A DNA stretch of 25,140 nucleotides, from contig CAYTOJ010000015.1 of assembly GCA_964439415.1 (NCBI GenBank), forward strand, positions 1 to 25,140, given 5' to 3'. Below the pieces are notes generated by a model. It searched no databases. It saw only the letters and a list, made by a program, of their open reading frames with translations, and was not told where the DNA came from. The translations under genes were made by a program, and so were the position numbers. Of the stretch, positions 1-6,858 are shown piece by piece (position 1 is the stretch's first letter; each line of letters starts with the position of its first letter). Origin of the DNA: CAYTOJ01 sp964439415 (lineage in GTDB: Bacteria > Pseudomonadota > Alphaproteobacteria > Rickettsiales > CAZAGG01).

Positions 1-353
1 ACACCGATGCGCGCATACAGCAGGCGCAGGTAATCATAAATTTCCGTGGTAGTGCCAACTGTGGAACGGGGATTATGCGAAGTGGTTTTCTGATCAATAG
101 CTATGGCAGGCGAGAGGCCGGTAATGGACTCAACATCCGGCTTGTTATTCATTTCCAGAAACTGCCTGGCATAGGCGGAGAGGCTCTCAACATAACGCCG
201 CTGCCCTTCGGCATATACGGTATCAAACGCCAGGGATGATTTACCTGAGCCGCTTAAGCCCGTAATCACCACCAGTTTGTTGCGTGGCAGGTCAATATCC
301 ACGTTTTTCAGGTTATGCTCACGCGCCCCGCGTATGCGTATATATTCGTCCAT
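1..353 (-). CDS. uvrA: Excinuclease ABC subunit A, N-terminal part (runs off window start)
   Basis: UvrA is the DNA-damage sensor ATPase of nucleotide excision repair and loads UvrB onto lesions. The minus-strand reading frame starts at the ATG at 353-351 and is open to the window edge, giving about 117 residues. It begins MDEYIRIRGAREHNLKNV and contains the first Walker A, GLSGSGKSSLAFDT (near residues 31-44), followed by the family-typical segments AEGQRRYVESLSAYARQF and AIDQKTTSHNPRSTVGT. The rest of the protein lies outside the window. It is divergent from ssb with a 98-bp spacer, an arrangement common in proteobacteria. I saw no alphaproteobacterial SOS box (GTTC-N7-GTTC) in that spacer, so LexA control is not supported by eye. 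Confidence 0.97.
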   Translation of the reverse strand, partial: MDEYIRIRGAREHNLKNVDIDLPRNKLVVITGLSGSGKSSLAFDTVYAEGQRRYVESLSAYARQFLEMNNKPDVESITGLSPAIAIDQKTTSHNPRSTVGTTTEIYDYLRLLYARIG

Positions 354-377
354 AATTCCATATTTTTCAGTATGAGA

Positions 378-399
378 AACGCTACACTAAAAAAGCGTT
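378..399. promoter_or_regulatory. Short inverted repeat in the uvrA-ssb divergent spacer
   Basis: AACGCT (378-383) and AGCGTT (394-399) form a perfect 6-bp dyad with a 10-nt centre, in the AT-rich region that must hold the promoters of both divergent genes. It could be an operator or chance. It does not match the SOS box of alphaproteobacteria. Confidence 0.25.
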
Positions 400-451
400 G
401 TAAGGAAAGATAATTAATACTACACATTTTTTATAAAAACTAAGGTGTAAT

Positions 452-934
452 ATGGCAGGCTCGGTCAATAAGGTGATTCTTATCGGCAATCTCGGGAAAG
501 ATCCTGAGATCAGAACAACTCAGGATGGCAAAGAAATAGCAAATCTTGTACTGGCAACGTCTGATAGCTGGAAGGATAAAAACACCGGGGAGCGGCGCGA
601 ACGCACAGAGTGGCATCGCATAGTGATATTTAATGATGCACTGGTTGGCATAGTGAAGCGTTATGTGCACAAGGGTTCAAAGGTGTACATTGAAGGGTCG
701 CTGCAAACCCGCCGCTGGACTGATCAGGGCGGCATTGAGCGTTACACAACAGAAGTAGTTCTGCAAGGCTATAACGCCCAGCTTACGATGATGGATAAAC
801 TGGCAAGTGATGATGCAACCTCCGGCGGCGGTGGCTATTCATCCGGTGCTTCTGCGTCCTCACATTCATCCTCACAACAAGCACCGCAGAAGCACAACAA
901 CGACTTTCCCATAGACGATGAAATACCGTTTTAA
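452..934 (+). CDS. ssb: Single-stranded DNA-binding protein
   Basis: SSB coats single-stranded DNA in replication, recombination and repair and recruits partner proteins through its acidic tail. The 160-residue product has the usual length. An OB fold occupies roughly residues 1-112: it starts AGSVNKVILIGNLGKDPEIR, and WHRIVIFN and GSKVYIEGSLQTRRW are recognisable. A Gly/Ser/Gln-rich disordered linker (about 123-148) follows, and the protein ends in the canonical DDEIPF tip. The ATG at 452 is preceded by AAGGTG at a suitable distance. It is divergent from uvrA. A palindromic repeat begins 8 bp after the stop and may serve as its 3' end structure, but no T-run follows it. Confidence 0.97.
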   Translation: MAGSVNKVILIGNLGKDPEIRTTQDGKEIANLVLATSDSWKDKNTGERRERTEWHRIVIFNDALVGIVKRYVHKGSKVYIEGSLQTRRWTDQGGIERYTTEVVLQGYNAQLTMMDKLASDDATSGGGGYSSGASASSHSSSQQAPQKHNNDFPIDDEIPF

Positions 935-942
935 TGATAGAG

Positions 943-972
943 ACTGCTCGCGCCTCTTCATACGCGAGCAGT
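943..972. repeat. P1-type palindrome after ssb
   Basis: ACTGCTCGCG (943-952) and CGCGAGCAGT (963-972) form a perfect 10-bp stem with a 10-nt loop, followed by ATATAC. The same stem recurs at 13188, 14096, 20214 and, degraded, at 23261. In four of these five cases it lies just after, or over, the stop codon of a plus-strand gene. Without a T-run it is not a standard intrinsic terminator, but it could protect a 3' end. Confidence 0.8.
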
Positions 973-1030
973 ATATACAATAAATCTCACCAGTTGTCAG
1001 TTGCTGAGTTTTGAGGTAACACTTGTTCCA

Positions 1031-1191
1031 TACTACTCGCGTATCAAGAGTGACATTTTCTTGCGACCGTAAGGGAGCGCGCCGGCGCGGCGGGGGAAGC
1101 GCAGGGCGCGGGGGCGGCAGCCCCTAATATATTAAAAATATACCCCTGAAATAACATCATTTAAACACACATTGAGACGATAGGGGTATAT
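1031..1191 (+). repeat. ~160-bp leader repeat with start-codon hairpin, copy 1 (before coaBC)
   Basis: This segment is nearly identical to 21309-21471. It begins with a CGTATCAAGAGTGAC block, continues through a very GC-rich stretch (about 1071-1124) able to form several hairpins, and ends in a dyad: ATATACCCCT (1138-1147) with AGGGGTATAT (1182-1191). The right arm contains the only plausible Shine-Dalgarno for the coaBC ATG at 1190, and the start codon overlaps the end of the stem. Folding of the dyad would therefore hide the ribosome site. Whether this is regulation or a mobile repeat that happened to land there is open. Confidence 0.8.
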
Positions 1192-2407
1192 GAGCAATGG
1201 CAAAAAAATTCTTCTGATAATTACTGGCAGCGTTGCGGCCTATAAAGTGCTGGATCTGGCGCGGGAACTAAAGCGCACGGGCTATAATATAACTTCGGTA
1301 TTAAGCAGGGGCGGGGAGAATTTTATCACCCCGCTTTCTCTGGCAGCTTTGAGTGGAGGCGCGGTTTACAGTGATTTATTCTCGCTGAAGGATGAGTCAG
1401 AAATGGGGCATATACGCCTCTCCCGCGAGGCTGATATAATCCTGGTTGCGCCTGCCAGTGCAGATATTATAGCTAAAATGGCGCTTGGGATTGCTGATGA
1501 CCTCGCAAGTTCGGCTCTATTGGCCAGCGATAAAAAGGTGTTGGTTGCGCCCGCCATGAATCCGCAGATGTGGAATAACCCGGCAGTACAGCGTAATCTG
1601 ACACGCATCCGGCAGGACGGCAAAGTGATAATCCCCCCCGCAAGCGGCATGGTTGCCTGCGGTGAATATGGCGAAGGCAGAATGGCGGAACTTAAGGATA
1701 TAATCAGTATCGTTACATCTGAACTGAGTAGCAATAATGCTGGAGAATTAAGCGGCATGAGGGCACTGGTTACCGCTGGCCCCACCCATGAGCGGCTGGA
1801 TATGGTGCGTTTTATCGGTAATTATTCATCCGGCAAGCAGGGTTATGCTATTGCGCAGGCTCTGGAAAAGGCAGGAGCAAGCGTGACGCTGGTCAGCGGC
1901 TCGGTAAATCTTCCTGCTCCTGCGAATGTTAACCTCGTAAAAGTAGAAAGCGCGGAGGAAATGCTGGCGGCCTGTATGCAGGCTATGCCTGCCGATATTG
2001 CGGTTATGGCCGCAGCAGTGGCGGACTGGCGGCCTGTAACCCGGCATATTGGTAAAATCAAGAAACGTGGCATTGCCCCGGTGATTGAACTAAAAGAAAA
2101 CCCTGACATACTCCACGCAATATCGCATCTGCCTGGGGGCAGCCGCCCCAGAGCCGTGATAGGCTTCGCGGCGGAGGCGGAAAACCTGCTGGAGAACTCA
2201 AAAGCGAAATTGATTGCCAAAGGCTGTGATGCCATTGTAGCCAATAATATATCAGGTGGTGATATTTTCGGCGGGGAGGAAAACGAAGCAGTAATTGTAA
2301 CCAGAGACAAACAGATAAAACTGCCAAGGCAATCCAAGGCTGATATCGCCGGGGAGCTTACAAAGTTCATAATCAACACAATAAAGGGAGAAGGCCATGG
2401 AAATTAA
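1190..2407 (+). CDS. coaBC: Bifunctional phosphopantothenoylcysteine decarboxylase / phosphopantothenate-cysteine ligase
   Basis: CoaBC catalyses two consecutive steps of coenzyme A synthesis: joining cysteine to 4'-phosphopantothenate and decarboxylating the product. The 405-residue protein has the standard order. An FMN-binding CoaC half (about 1-180) shows ITGSVAAYK, PAMNPQMW near residue 120, and the catalytic-Cys loop SGMVACGEYGEGRM near 150-165. A CoaB half (from about 190) shows VTAGPTHERLD, NYSSGKQGYAIA, AAAVADWRP and ELKENPDIL. The ATG at 1190 sits on the edge of a hairpin whose right arm supplies the Shine-Dalgarno. The 3' end overlaps dut by 11 bp, so the two are probably co-transcribed; coaBC-dut neighbourhood is common in bacteria. 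Confidence 0.97.
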   Translation: MSNGKKILLIITGSVAAYKVLDLARELKRTGYNITSVLSRGGENFITPLSLAALSGGAVYSDLFSLKDESEMGHIRLSREADIILVAPASADIIAKMALGIADDLASSALLASDKKVLVAPAMNPQMWNNPAVQRNLTRIRQDGKVIIPPASGMVACGEYGEGRMAELKDIISIVTSELSSNNAGELSGMRALVTAGPTHERLDMVRFIGNYSSGKQGYAIAQALEKAGASVTLVSGSVNLPAPANVNLVKVESAEEMLAACMQAMPADIAVMAAAVADWRPVTRHIGKIKKRGIAPVIELKENPDILHAISHLPGGSRPRAVIGFAAEAENLLENSKAKLIAKGCDAIVANNISGGDIFGGEENEAVIVTRDKQIKLPRQSKADIAGELTKFIINTIKGEGHGN

Positions 2408-2849
2408 AATCAGGCAACTGGAGCATGGGAAGGATATGCCATTGCCACAGTACGCAAGCTTGGGGAGCGCCGGGATGGATTTAATGGCCGCAGTGAATGA
2501 TGATGTTGTAATAAAGCCCGGTGAGCGGCACTTGATTCCCACCGGGCTTTCCATTGAGCTAGAGCAAGGGGTGGAAGCTCAAGTTAGGCCGCGTTCCGGC
2601 CTGGCATTAAAGCATGGCATTACCGTGCTTAACAGCCCCGGTACGGTGGATTCTGACTACCGTGGGGAGATTAGCGTGATACTGATCAATCTGGGGCAGG
2701 AGGATTTTATCATCACCCGTGGTATGCGCATCGCGCAGATGATTATCGCCAGGGTTGAACAGGCAAAATTTGCTTTAAGCGGTGAGTTATCCGCCACCTC
2801 GCGTGGTGAAGGCGGTTTTGGCTCAACCGGACTCAAACAGGTGGCGTGA
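2397..2849 (+). CDS. dut: Deoxyuridine 5'-triphosphate nucleotidohydrolase
   Basis: dUTPase hydrolyses dUTP to dUMP and pyrophosphate, keeping uracil out of DNA and supplying dTMP synthesis. The 150-residue length is that of the homotrimeric family. The five conserved motifs are visible in order: GSAGMDL, PRSGLALK, the sugar/uracil-binding loop around NSPGTVDSDYRGEI, RGMRIAQMI, and the C-terminal lid EGGFGSTG. It starts inside the end of coaBC and ends with a GTGA overlap into the downstream Rrf2 gene, so the three form one transcription unit. A uracil-DNA glycosylase of the same uracil-exclusion theme is at 15321. Confidence 0.97.
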   Translation: MEIKIRQLEHGKDMPLPQYASLGSAGMDLMAAVNDDVVIKPGERHLIPTGLSIELEQGVEAQVRPRSGLALKHGITVLNSPGTVDSDYRGEISVILINLGQEDFIITRGMRIAQMIIARVEQAKFALSGELSATSRGEGGFGSTGLKQVA

Positions 2850-3301
2850 TCAGCTTCCCGAAAAAACTGCTACTGGCTCTGGACGCGGTGTTGTACATCT
2901 CATACAATTCGCGGCTGGATGCGGTCAGCAGTAAGGAGATAGCCGAGAATCTAGGCGTGCAGCTACGGTATCTGGAGCATCTGCTGCAACATTTTGTGCA
3001 TGAAGGCGTGCTGAAAAGCGCACGCGGCCCCAAGGGGGGGTATCTCCTGGCTAAGGAGCGGCGTAAAATAACCTTAGGCGATGTTATGGATTCCTACAAC
3101 CGTATGGAAAACCTTGATACCGGGGGGGATGGTAAAATCGGAACCAAACTGGGGGCATTCGTGCTGAAGCCCGTAATGGAACAGGCCAGTGCCAGAATGC
3201 GGCAGGAACTTGATTCAATCACCCTGGAAACCCTCTGCGTAAAAGCAGAAGCCTTAGGGTTAGGGCAGGAGCGGGTGGATCAGGCTGACTTTGTGATATA
3301 A
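2846..3301 (+). CDS. Rrf2-family transcriptional regulator without the iron-sulfur cysteine cluster
   Basis: Rrf2 proteins are winged-helix regulators; IscR, NsrR and CymR are members. The 151-residue product starts with GTG, overlapping the dut stop. It shows the family's N-terminal helices (LLLALDAVLYISYN), the recognition helix region SSKEIAENLGVQLRYLEHLL, and the wing KSARGPKGGYLLAKERRKIT. IscR/NsrR-type members carry three cysteines near residues 90-110. Here that loop (about 88-105) has none, and the only cysteine is in LCVKAE near residue 131. It is therefore more likely a CymR-like or cluster-free sensor. Its target is unknown; a cysteine synthase gene lies 2.1 kb away on the other strand. 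The specific name cannot be assigned. Confidence 0.88.
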   Translation: MISFPKKLLLALDAVLYISYNSRLDAVSSKEIAENLGVQLRYLEHLLQHFVHEGVLKSARGPKGGYLLAKERRKITLGDVMDSYNRMENLDTGGDGKIGTKLGAFVLKPVMEQASARMRQELDSITLETLCVKAEALGLGQERVDQADFVI

Positions 3302-3313
3302 CAGACCTCAGTT

Positions 3314-4732
3314 TTATTGGCTGCCAAAGACTTTTATATCGCTGATACTTGTCCATTTCTCAAAGCCCGGCCTGGTGTTGCCGTAGCCGGTTATGCGGAT
3401 GAATCTGGCCTGTTGCCCGTTGGCCTGAATATCGCTAGTTATCTGGTTATTGCTGGATACGCGGTTTGCAACGGATGTCCAGCTTTGTCCATCTGCCGAG
3501 AATTCAACGCTGTAGGTGAAGGAGCGTATATCGCCTTTATGCCATTTTATCGTGACTTTATCAATTACATGCAGGCTACTCAGATCAAGCTGTATCCACT
3601 GCCCTTCCCCTGCGGCTGCCCAGTAGGTTTTTTCGCTGCTGTCCGTACTGTTCGCCGCAACATTGTTTTTTGCAACCTCATAGGAACTTGAGCTTACATA
3701 TGGTATAGCAAGCTGAGTGGTAACGCTGCCTCCGCCGACAACTCCACCCCCGCCACTGCTAGTGGATGACGATGTTGAAGACGAACCGGATGATGATGTG
3801 CTACTGCTGCTTCCTGAAGAAGATGAGTTTGATGATGAGGAAGTAGACGTAGAGGAAGTTGATGAAGTCTGGCCGCCACTGCTGCTGGTGGTGGTTCCAC
3901 CACCTGCGCCACCACCACCTGATGTAGAGCCGAAGAAATTAGTGCCGCCGTGGTGGGAATTGTATAACTCATAGAATGTGACTGTGCCTTTGCCTGTCCC
4001 CTGCGATTCATTAACCTGAACGTAGGCTCCCGCCTTGAAATACAGTTGGTCTCCGTTAGAGCCCTTCCAGAAATTACTTATCGGCTCAGACGCGCTGTAT
4101 AATACGCCTTTATGCAGCACCTGCACTTTCAGTTCAGAACTGCTGGCATCTATCATGTAACTGAAGCGCTCATTAAGTGGTATTGCTGTTATCTGGCCGC
4201 TGCTGGATTTCAGTTCAAACGGGGTTTCCTGCTCGCTGGGGCTGGCTTTATCATCAACAAAATATAGCTTGCCGCCATCCTCATAATACAGGCGGCATAG
4301 CTCATCACTGGGGCCGTGAATCTGGCCGATCACAACTTTGGATTTTCTGTCAGGGGCGGATATGATGGTTGGTATCTCATTCACCGCCACTTCCGCCGAT
4401 AATATACCGCCGTTTTTCAGACTCCAGGATGCCTCCGTGCCGTTTTCCAGTTCCCTGAGTTCAGAGCGTGGATATTTAGAACCGCCGGTAGTTGCGCCGT
4501 TGGTCGGTGCGCTGAAGATCAGTTCGCCATTTGTGCCACGGATAAAATATGGCGGATATAAAGTTGATGGGATTGGTTTGAGTTCATGGGCGCTGGAGCC
4601 GCCGAGATTTCCACCGCTATCTACCGGCAGGGTGACTTTCCATCCTGTTAGGTCAGTAATAGCCGCCTGCACCGGAGGGATGATAATAAATACAAGTGCA
4701 AACAATAAACAGATTAATGAATATCTTGTCAT
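3314..4732 (-). CDS. Secreted PL7-type alginate lyase with Ser-rich linker and C-terminal F5/8 type C (discoidin) domain
   Basis: PL7 enzymes cleave alginate and related polyuronates by beta-elimination. The 472-residue protein has a signal peptide (LICLLFALVFIIIPPVQA, cleavage near 23-24), a PL7 jelly roll (about 24-265), a low-complexity Gly/Ser/Thr linker (about 269-337) and a discoidin-like carbohydrate-binding domain (about 338-472). All three PL7 hallmark motifs are present: RSELREL (89-95), QIH (137-139) and YFKAGAYVQ (231-239), carrying the expected catalytic Gln137, His139 and Tyr237. Activity is thus likely, although substrate preference (M, G or glucuronan-type) cannot be read. It lies tail-to-tail with the Rrf2 gene, 12 bp apart. 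A LacI-family-like dyad lies 31-46 bp upstream of the start. An enzyme for external polysaccharide suggests algal, biofilm or detrital substrates. Confidence 0.93.
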   Translation of the reverse strand: MTRYSLICLLFALVFIIIPPVQAAITDLTGWKVTLPVDSGGNLGGSSAHELKPIPSTLYPPYFIRGTNGELIFSAPTNGATTGGSKYPRSELRELENGTEASWSLKNGGILSAEVAVNEIPTIISAPDRKSKVVIGQIHGPSDELCRLYYEDGGKLYFVDDKASPSEQETPFELKSSSGQITAIPLNERFSYMIDASSSELKVQVLHKGVLYSASEPISNFWKGSNGDQLYFKAGAYVQVNESQGTGKGTVTFYELYNSHHGGTNFFGSTSGGGGAGGGTTTSSSGGQTSSTSSTSTSSSSNSSSSGSSSSTSSSGSSSTSSSTSSGGGGVVGGGSVTTQLAIPYVSSSSYEVAKNNVAANSTDSSEKTYWAAAGEGQWIQLDLSSLHVIDKVTIKWHKGDIRSFTYSVEFSADGQSWTSVANRVSSNNQITSDIQANGQQARFIRITGYGNTRPGFEKWTSISDIKVFGSQ

Positions 4733-4762
4733 ATAAAGCCTTGTAAGGTCGGCTCTACTGAA

Positions 4763-4778
4763 ATGTTACCGATAACAT
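4763..4778. promoter_or_regulatory. LacI/GalR-type operator candidate upstream of the PL7 lyase
   Basis: ATGTTA (4763-4768) and TAACAT (4773-4778) form a dyad around CCGA. Read as 14 bp, TGTTACCGATAACA has the form of LacI/GalR-family operators: a near-palindrome with a central CG. It begins 31 bp upstream of the lyase ATG, where a repressor would block transcription or initiation. No LacI-family gene is in the window, so the regulator would be encoded elsewhere. Confidence 0.5.
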
Positions 4779-4869
4779 ATCAGCGCATTAACAAATGGTA
4801 ATGCTAATATGTTGCAGTTTATGTGATGCTTTATGAAGATTTATATACGAAAGCTCCCCGCAGCGAGTT

Positions 4870-4960
4870 GCGATTCGTATTGATAATAAGGATGAATTTT
4901 AAGGGTGGCAAACAATGCAAAAAGCATCAAAAAAGGTTAATAAGGATAATTCATCACAGG
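4870..4960 (+). repeat. ~90-bp repeat, copy 1 (inverted partner at 6497-6581)
   Basis: Reading forward, the segment begins GCGATTCGTATTGATAATAA and ends AAGGATAATTCATCACAGG. The reverse complement of 6497-6581 shows the same order of blocks: ATTCGTATTG, GGAT.AATTTT, GCAAAAAGCATCAAAAA, AAGGATAATTC. The two copies face each other across the SH3 and cysK genes. Copy 1 ends 2 bp before the stop codon of the SH3 gene. Confidence 0.75.
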
Positions 4961-4962
4961 CT

Positions 4963-5433
4963 CTAAAATTCCTCCCTGGCGTAGATTCCGTAGAGTTTGC
5001 TTTTTTTTACCCACCCGGACATATCCTGAGTTTCAACCTCGCACCACTGGCTGGAGCATGAATTTAATTTCACCAGCGCGCCTTTCTCCAGGCGCATTTG
5101 CAGGCGTTTTGCGTCTGGCCGCTTATAGGCGGGTTCCAGATTGCCCTTTATAATGCCGTAGCGTTTTCCATCCAGCATTACTCTTGCTATCCATCCGGTT
5201 TCGCCGTCAACATCCTTTATTTTTCGCCAGCTTTCCTTCTCGTCAATAATCTCTACCGGCATATGTTTGCGGCGGTACACCCATTTAATCGGGTAATTGT
5301 CGCCAGGCCCTGCCCGCATATTTACCTCATCAGCTTTTAAAGCGGCAAAACGCGGCAGTTTTAACTCCCCCGCCCATGCATATGAGCCTGCCAATAGCAG
5401 GACTGCTACGGCTAAAACCACTCTTTTCAGCAT
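4963..5433 (-). CDS. Exported bacterial SH3-domain protein
   Basis: The 156-residue product has a clear signal peptide (MLKRVVLAVAVLLLAGSYAWA, probable cleavage after AWA) and two SH3-like repeats of the SH3_4/DUF1058 type. The first (about 30-90) carries VNMRAGPGDNYPIKWVYRRK and GETGWIARVML; the second (about 95-150) carries LEKGALVKL, WCEVE and MSGWVKKSKLYGIY. Such proteins usually act in the periplasm, probably at peptidoglycan. I chose the ATG at 5433 because it begins the signal peptide and follows GAGATA. Upstream in-frame starts at 5448 and 5493 would add a polar N-terminus and overlap cysK. It follows the cysK stop by 4 bp, so the two are probably co-transcribed; this pairing recurs in alphaproteobacteria, but its meaning is not clear. 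Confidence 0.88.
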   Translation of the reverse strand: MLKRVVLAVAVLLLAGSYAWAGELKLPRFAALKADEVNMRAGPGDNYPIKWVYRRKHMPVEIIDEKESWRKIKDVDGETGWIARVMLDGKRYGIIKGNLEPAYKRPDAKRLQMRLEKGALVKLNSCSSQWCEVETQDMSGWVKKSKLYGIYAREEF

Positions 5434-5437
5434 TATC

Positions 5438-6436
5438 TCAGGCCTCATTGAAGAGATCGGTGGAGAGGTAACGCTCTGCAAATGAAGCGGCAATAACCAC
5501 TATGGTTTTGCCTTTCAACTCCGGCCTTATCCCTACTTCCAGAGCCGCCTGGATGGTAGCGCCGGATGATATTCCCACCGGAATCCCCTCCAGCTTTGCA
5601 ACCTGGCGGGCTGTGGCAAAGGCTCCCTCGTTACTGATGCGGATTACCTCATCATATATTTGCGGGTTCAGGATTTCCGGCACAAACCCGGCGCCGATAC
5701 CCTGTATTTTGTGCGGCCCCGGCTTGCCGCCGGATAACACCGGCGAATCCTCAGGCTCCACCGCAATTACTTTTAAGGATGGCTTCAGTTTTTTCAGAGT
5801 CTCGCCCACTCCGGTTACAGTGCCGCCCGTACCCACCCCGGTTATGAAAACATCTACCTTGCCAGCGGTATCGTTCCAGATTTCCCAGGCGGTGGTTTCC
5901 CGGTGAATCTTTGGATTCGCCTGGTTGACAAACTGCTGCAATATTATTGAGCCTGGCGTTGTAGCGGCCAGCTCTTCCGCCCTTGCGATTGCCCCTTTCA
6001 TGCCAGCGGCAGCGGGTGTGAGTTCCAGCTCTGCGCCCAGGAATTTCAGCATCTTGCGCCGCTCCAGCGACATACTCTCCGGCATGGTCAGAATCAGGCG
6101 GTATCCCTTCGCGGCGCAGACGAACGCCAGCGCAATGCCGGTATTGCCGGATGTTGGTTCAATTATCACACTCCCCTGATTGATAAGCCCTTGATCTTCG
6201 GCCTCGCGGATCATTGAAAAGGCTATACGGTCCTTAACTGATGCCAGCGGGTTAAAAAACTCCAGTTTCGCGTAAATATCCGCCACTACGCCAGCTTCCC
6301 GCGCTATTCTGTTCAGCCGTACTAATGGCGTATTGCCAACTGTCTCCAGTATATTATCATAAACTCTGCCCCGGCCTATTGCTGCTGTTTCTGCATTTAC
6401 TTCATTTGCGCCGCCTCTGCCCATACCGACCCCCAT
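5438..6436 (-). CDS. cysK: Cysteine synthase A (O-acetylserine sulfhydrylase)
   Basis: CysK makes cysteine from O-acetylserine and sulfide with pyridoxal phosphate. Recognisable parts are YDNILETVGNTPLVRLN, the PLP lysine in NPLASVKDRIAF, the substrate loop PTSGNTGIA, the phosphate loop TGVGTGGTVTGVG, KIQGIGAGFVP, and GISSGATIQAAL near the C-terminus. The start is uncertain. ATG at 6436 gives 332 residues with about 24 extra N-terminal residues relative to most CysK. ATG at 6424, with GGGGG a few bases upstream, is an equally good choice, and a TTG at 6451 would extend it further. The gene leads into the SH3 gene 4 bp downstream. It is bracketed by inverted repeats (4870-4960 and 6497-6581). 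Confidence 0.95.
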   Translation of the reverse strand: MGVGMGRGGANEVNAETAAIGRGRVYDNILETVGNTPLVRLNRIAREAGVVADIYAKLEFFNPLASVKDRIAFSMIREAEDQGLINQGSVIIEPTSGNTGIALAFVCAAKGYRLILTMPESMSLERRKMLKFLGAELELTPAAAGMKGAIARAEELAATTPGSIILQQFVNQANPKIHRETTAWEIWNDTAGKVDVFITGVGTGGTVTGVGETLKKLKPSLKVIAVEPEDSPVLSGGKPGPHKIQGIGAGFVPEILNPQIYDEVIRISNEGAFATARQVAKLEGIPVGISSGATIQAALEVGIRPELKGKTIVVIAASFAERYLSTDLFNEA

Positions 6437-6463
6437 TTTATAAGCACTCAATATGCACAGACT

Positions 6464-6675
6464 GCGGGACTTTTCAAACAGGCTCTTAGAGGCTGGGTCG
6501 AATTATCCTTTTGGTATCTTTTTGATGCTTTTTGCCTGGTTTGTCGTTAAAAAATTTATCCGTATCACCAATACGAATTGCATTTTTCTCCTAAAACCAG
6601 TCTAAAAATCATCTAAAAAATATACTCAAAACATAAATCGCCCCAGCCTCTTACAAAAAGAAAAGCCCCGCTGAA
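6464..6675. repeat. MITE-like element with imperfect terminal inverted repeats, containing repeat copy 2
   Basis: The left end (from 6464) reads GCGGGACTTTTC...TTAGAGGCTGGG. The reverse complement of the right end (6638-6672) reads GCGGGGCTTTTC...TAAGAGGCTGGGG, so the two ends are imperfect inverted repeats of about 35 bp. The interior contains, at 6497-6581, the inverted partner of 4870-4960, and is AT-rich without an ORF. The right end also forms part of the terminator hairpin of the zinc-ribbon gene. No target duplication was evident. Confidence 0.6.
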
Positions 6676-6701
6676 CCCAAAGGGCATTAAACGGGACTTT
6701 T
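6661..6701 (-). terminator. Intrinsic terminator of the zinc-ribbon gene, formed by repeat ends
   Basis: AAAAGCCCCG (6661-6670) pairs with CGGGACTTTT (6692-6701), with one G-U pair. On the minus strand the stem is followed by TTTTCTTTTTG. It begins 6 bp after the TAG of the gene at 6707-6901. The sequence is almost symmetrical and could work on both strands. Confidence 0.7.
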
Positions 6702-6703
6702 CC

Positions 6704-6858
6704 AAACTACCACCAGTGCCACCAGCTTTTACGGTGCTCACGATTCGTTCGTGGCAGCCGCACACTGGTAGTTTTTGGGCAACCACAGTCGCTACACTCG
6801 AACAGAGTGTAGCGACGCCCTTTATACGTCCAGGTATCCTTTTTTACCAGGATACCTG
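6704..6858. other. Series of four hairpins inside the zinc-ribbon ORF
   Basis: Four successive stems can be read. Stem 1 pairs AAACTACC.AGTG (6704-6718, 3-nt bulge) with CACTGGTAGTTT (6763-6774). Stem 2, nested in it, pairs TGC.CACGA (6735-6743) with TCGTGGCA (6749-6756). Stem 3 is a perfect 12-bp stem, GTCGCTACACTC (6788-6799) with GAGTGTAGCGAC (6805-6816). Stem 4 is a perfect 10-bp stem, CAGGTATCCT (6831-6840) with AGGATACCTG (6849-6858). With the terminator at 6661-6701 this makes five stems in 200 bp, far denser than in neighbouring genes. Confidence 0.75.

Noticed and set aside
354..451. LexA/SOS box between uvrA and ssb
   Set aside because: Searched for GTTC-N7-GTTC and its complement; not found. 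Only a short unrelated dyad is present.
1071..1124. Possible known riboswitch in the GC-rich leader
   Set aside because: I could not match it to any riboswitch core I know, and the near-identical second copy before ilvB fits a repeat as well as a regulator; reported as a finding instead.
3717..3974. 85-residue acidic/proline-rich plus-strand frame
   Set aside because: It is the antisense shadow of the Ser/Gly linker codons of the PL7 lyase.
6785..6858. CRISPR or attC-like site from the neighbouring hairpins
   Set aside because: The stems differ from each other in sequence, so there is no repeat-spacer pattern, and no integrase or core attC sites were seen.
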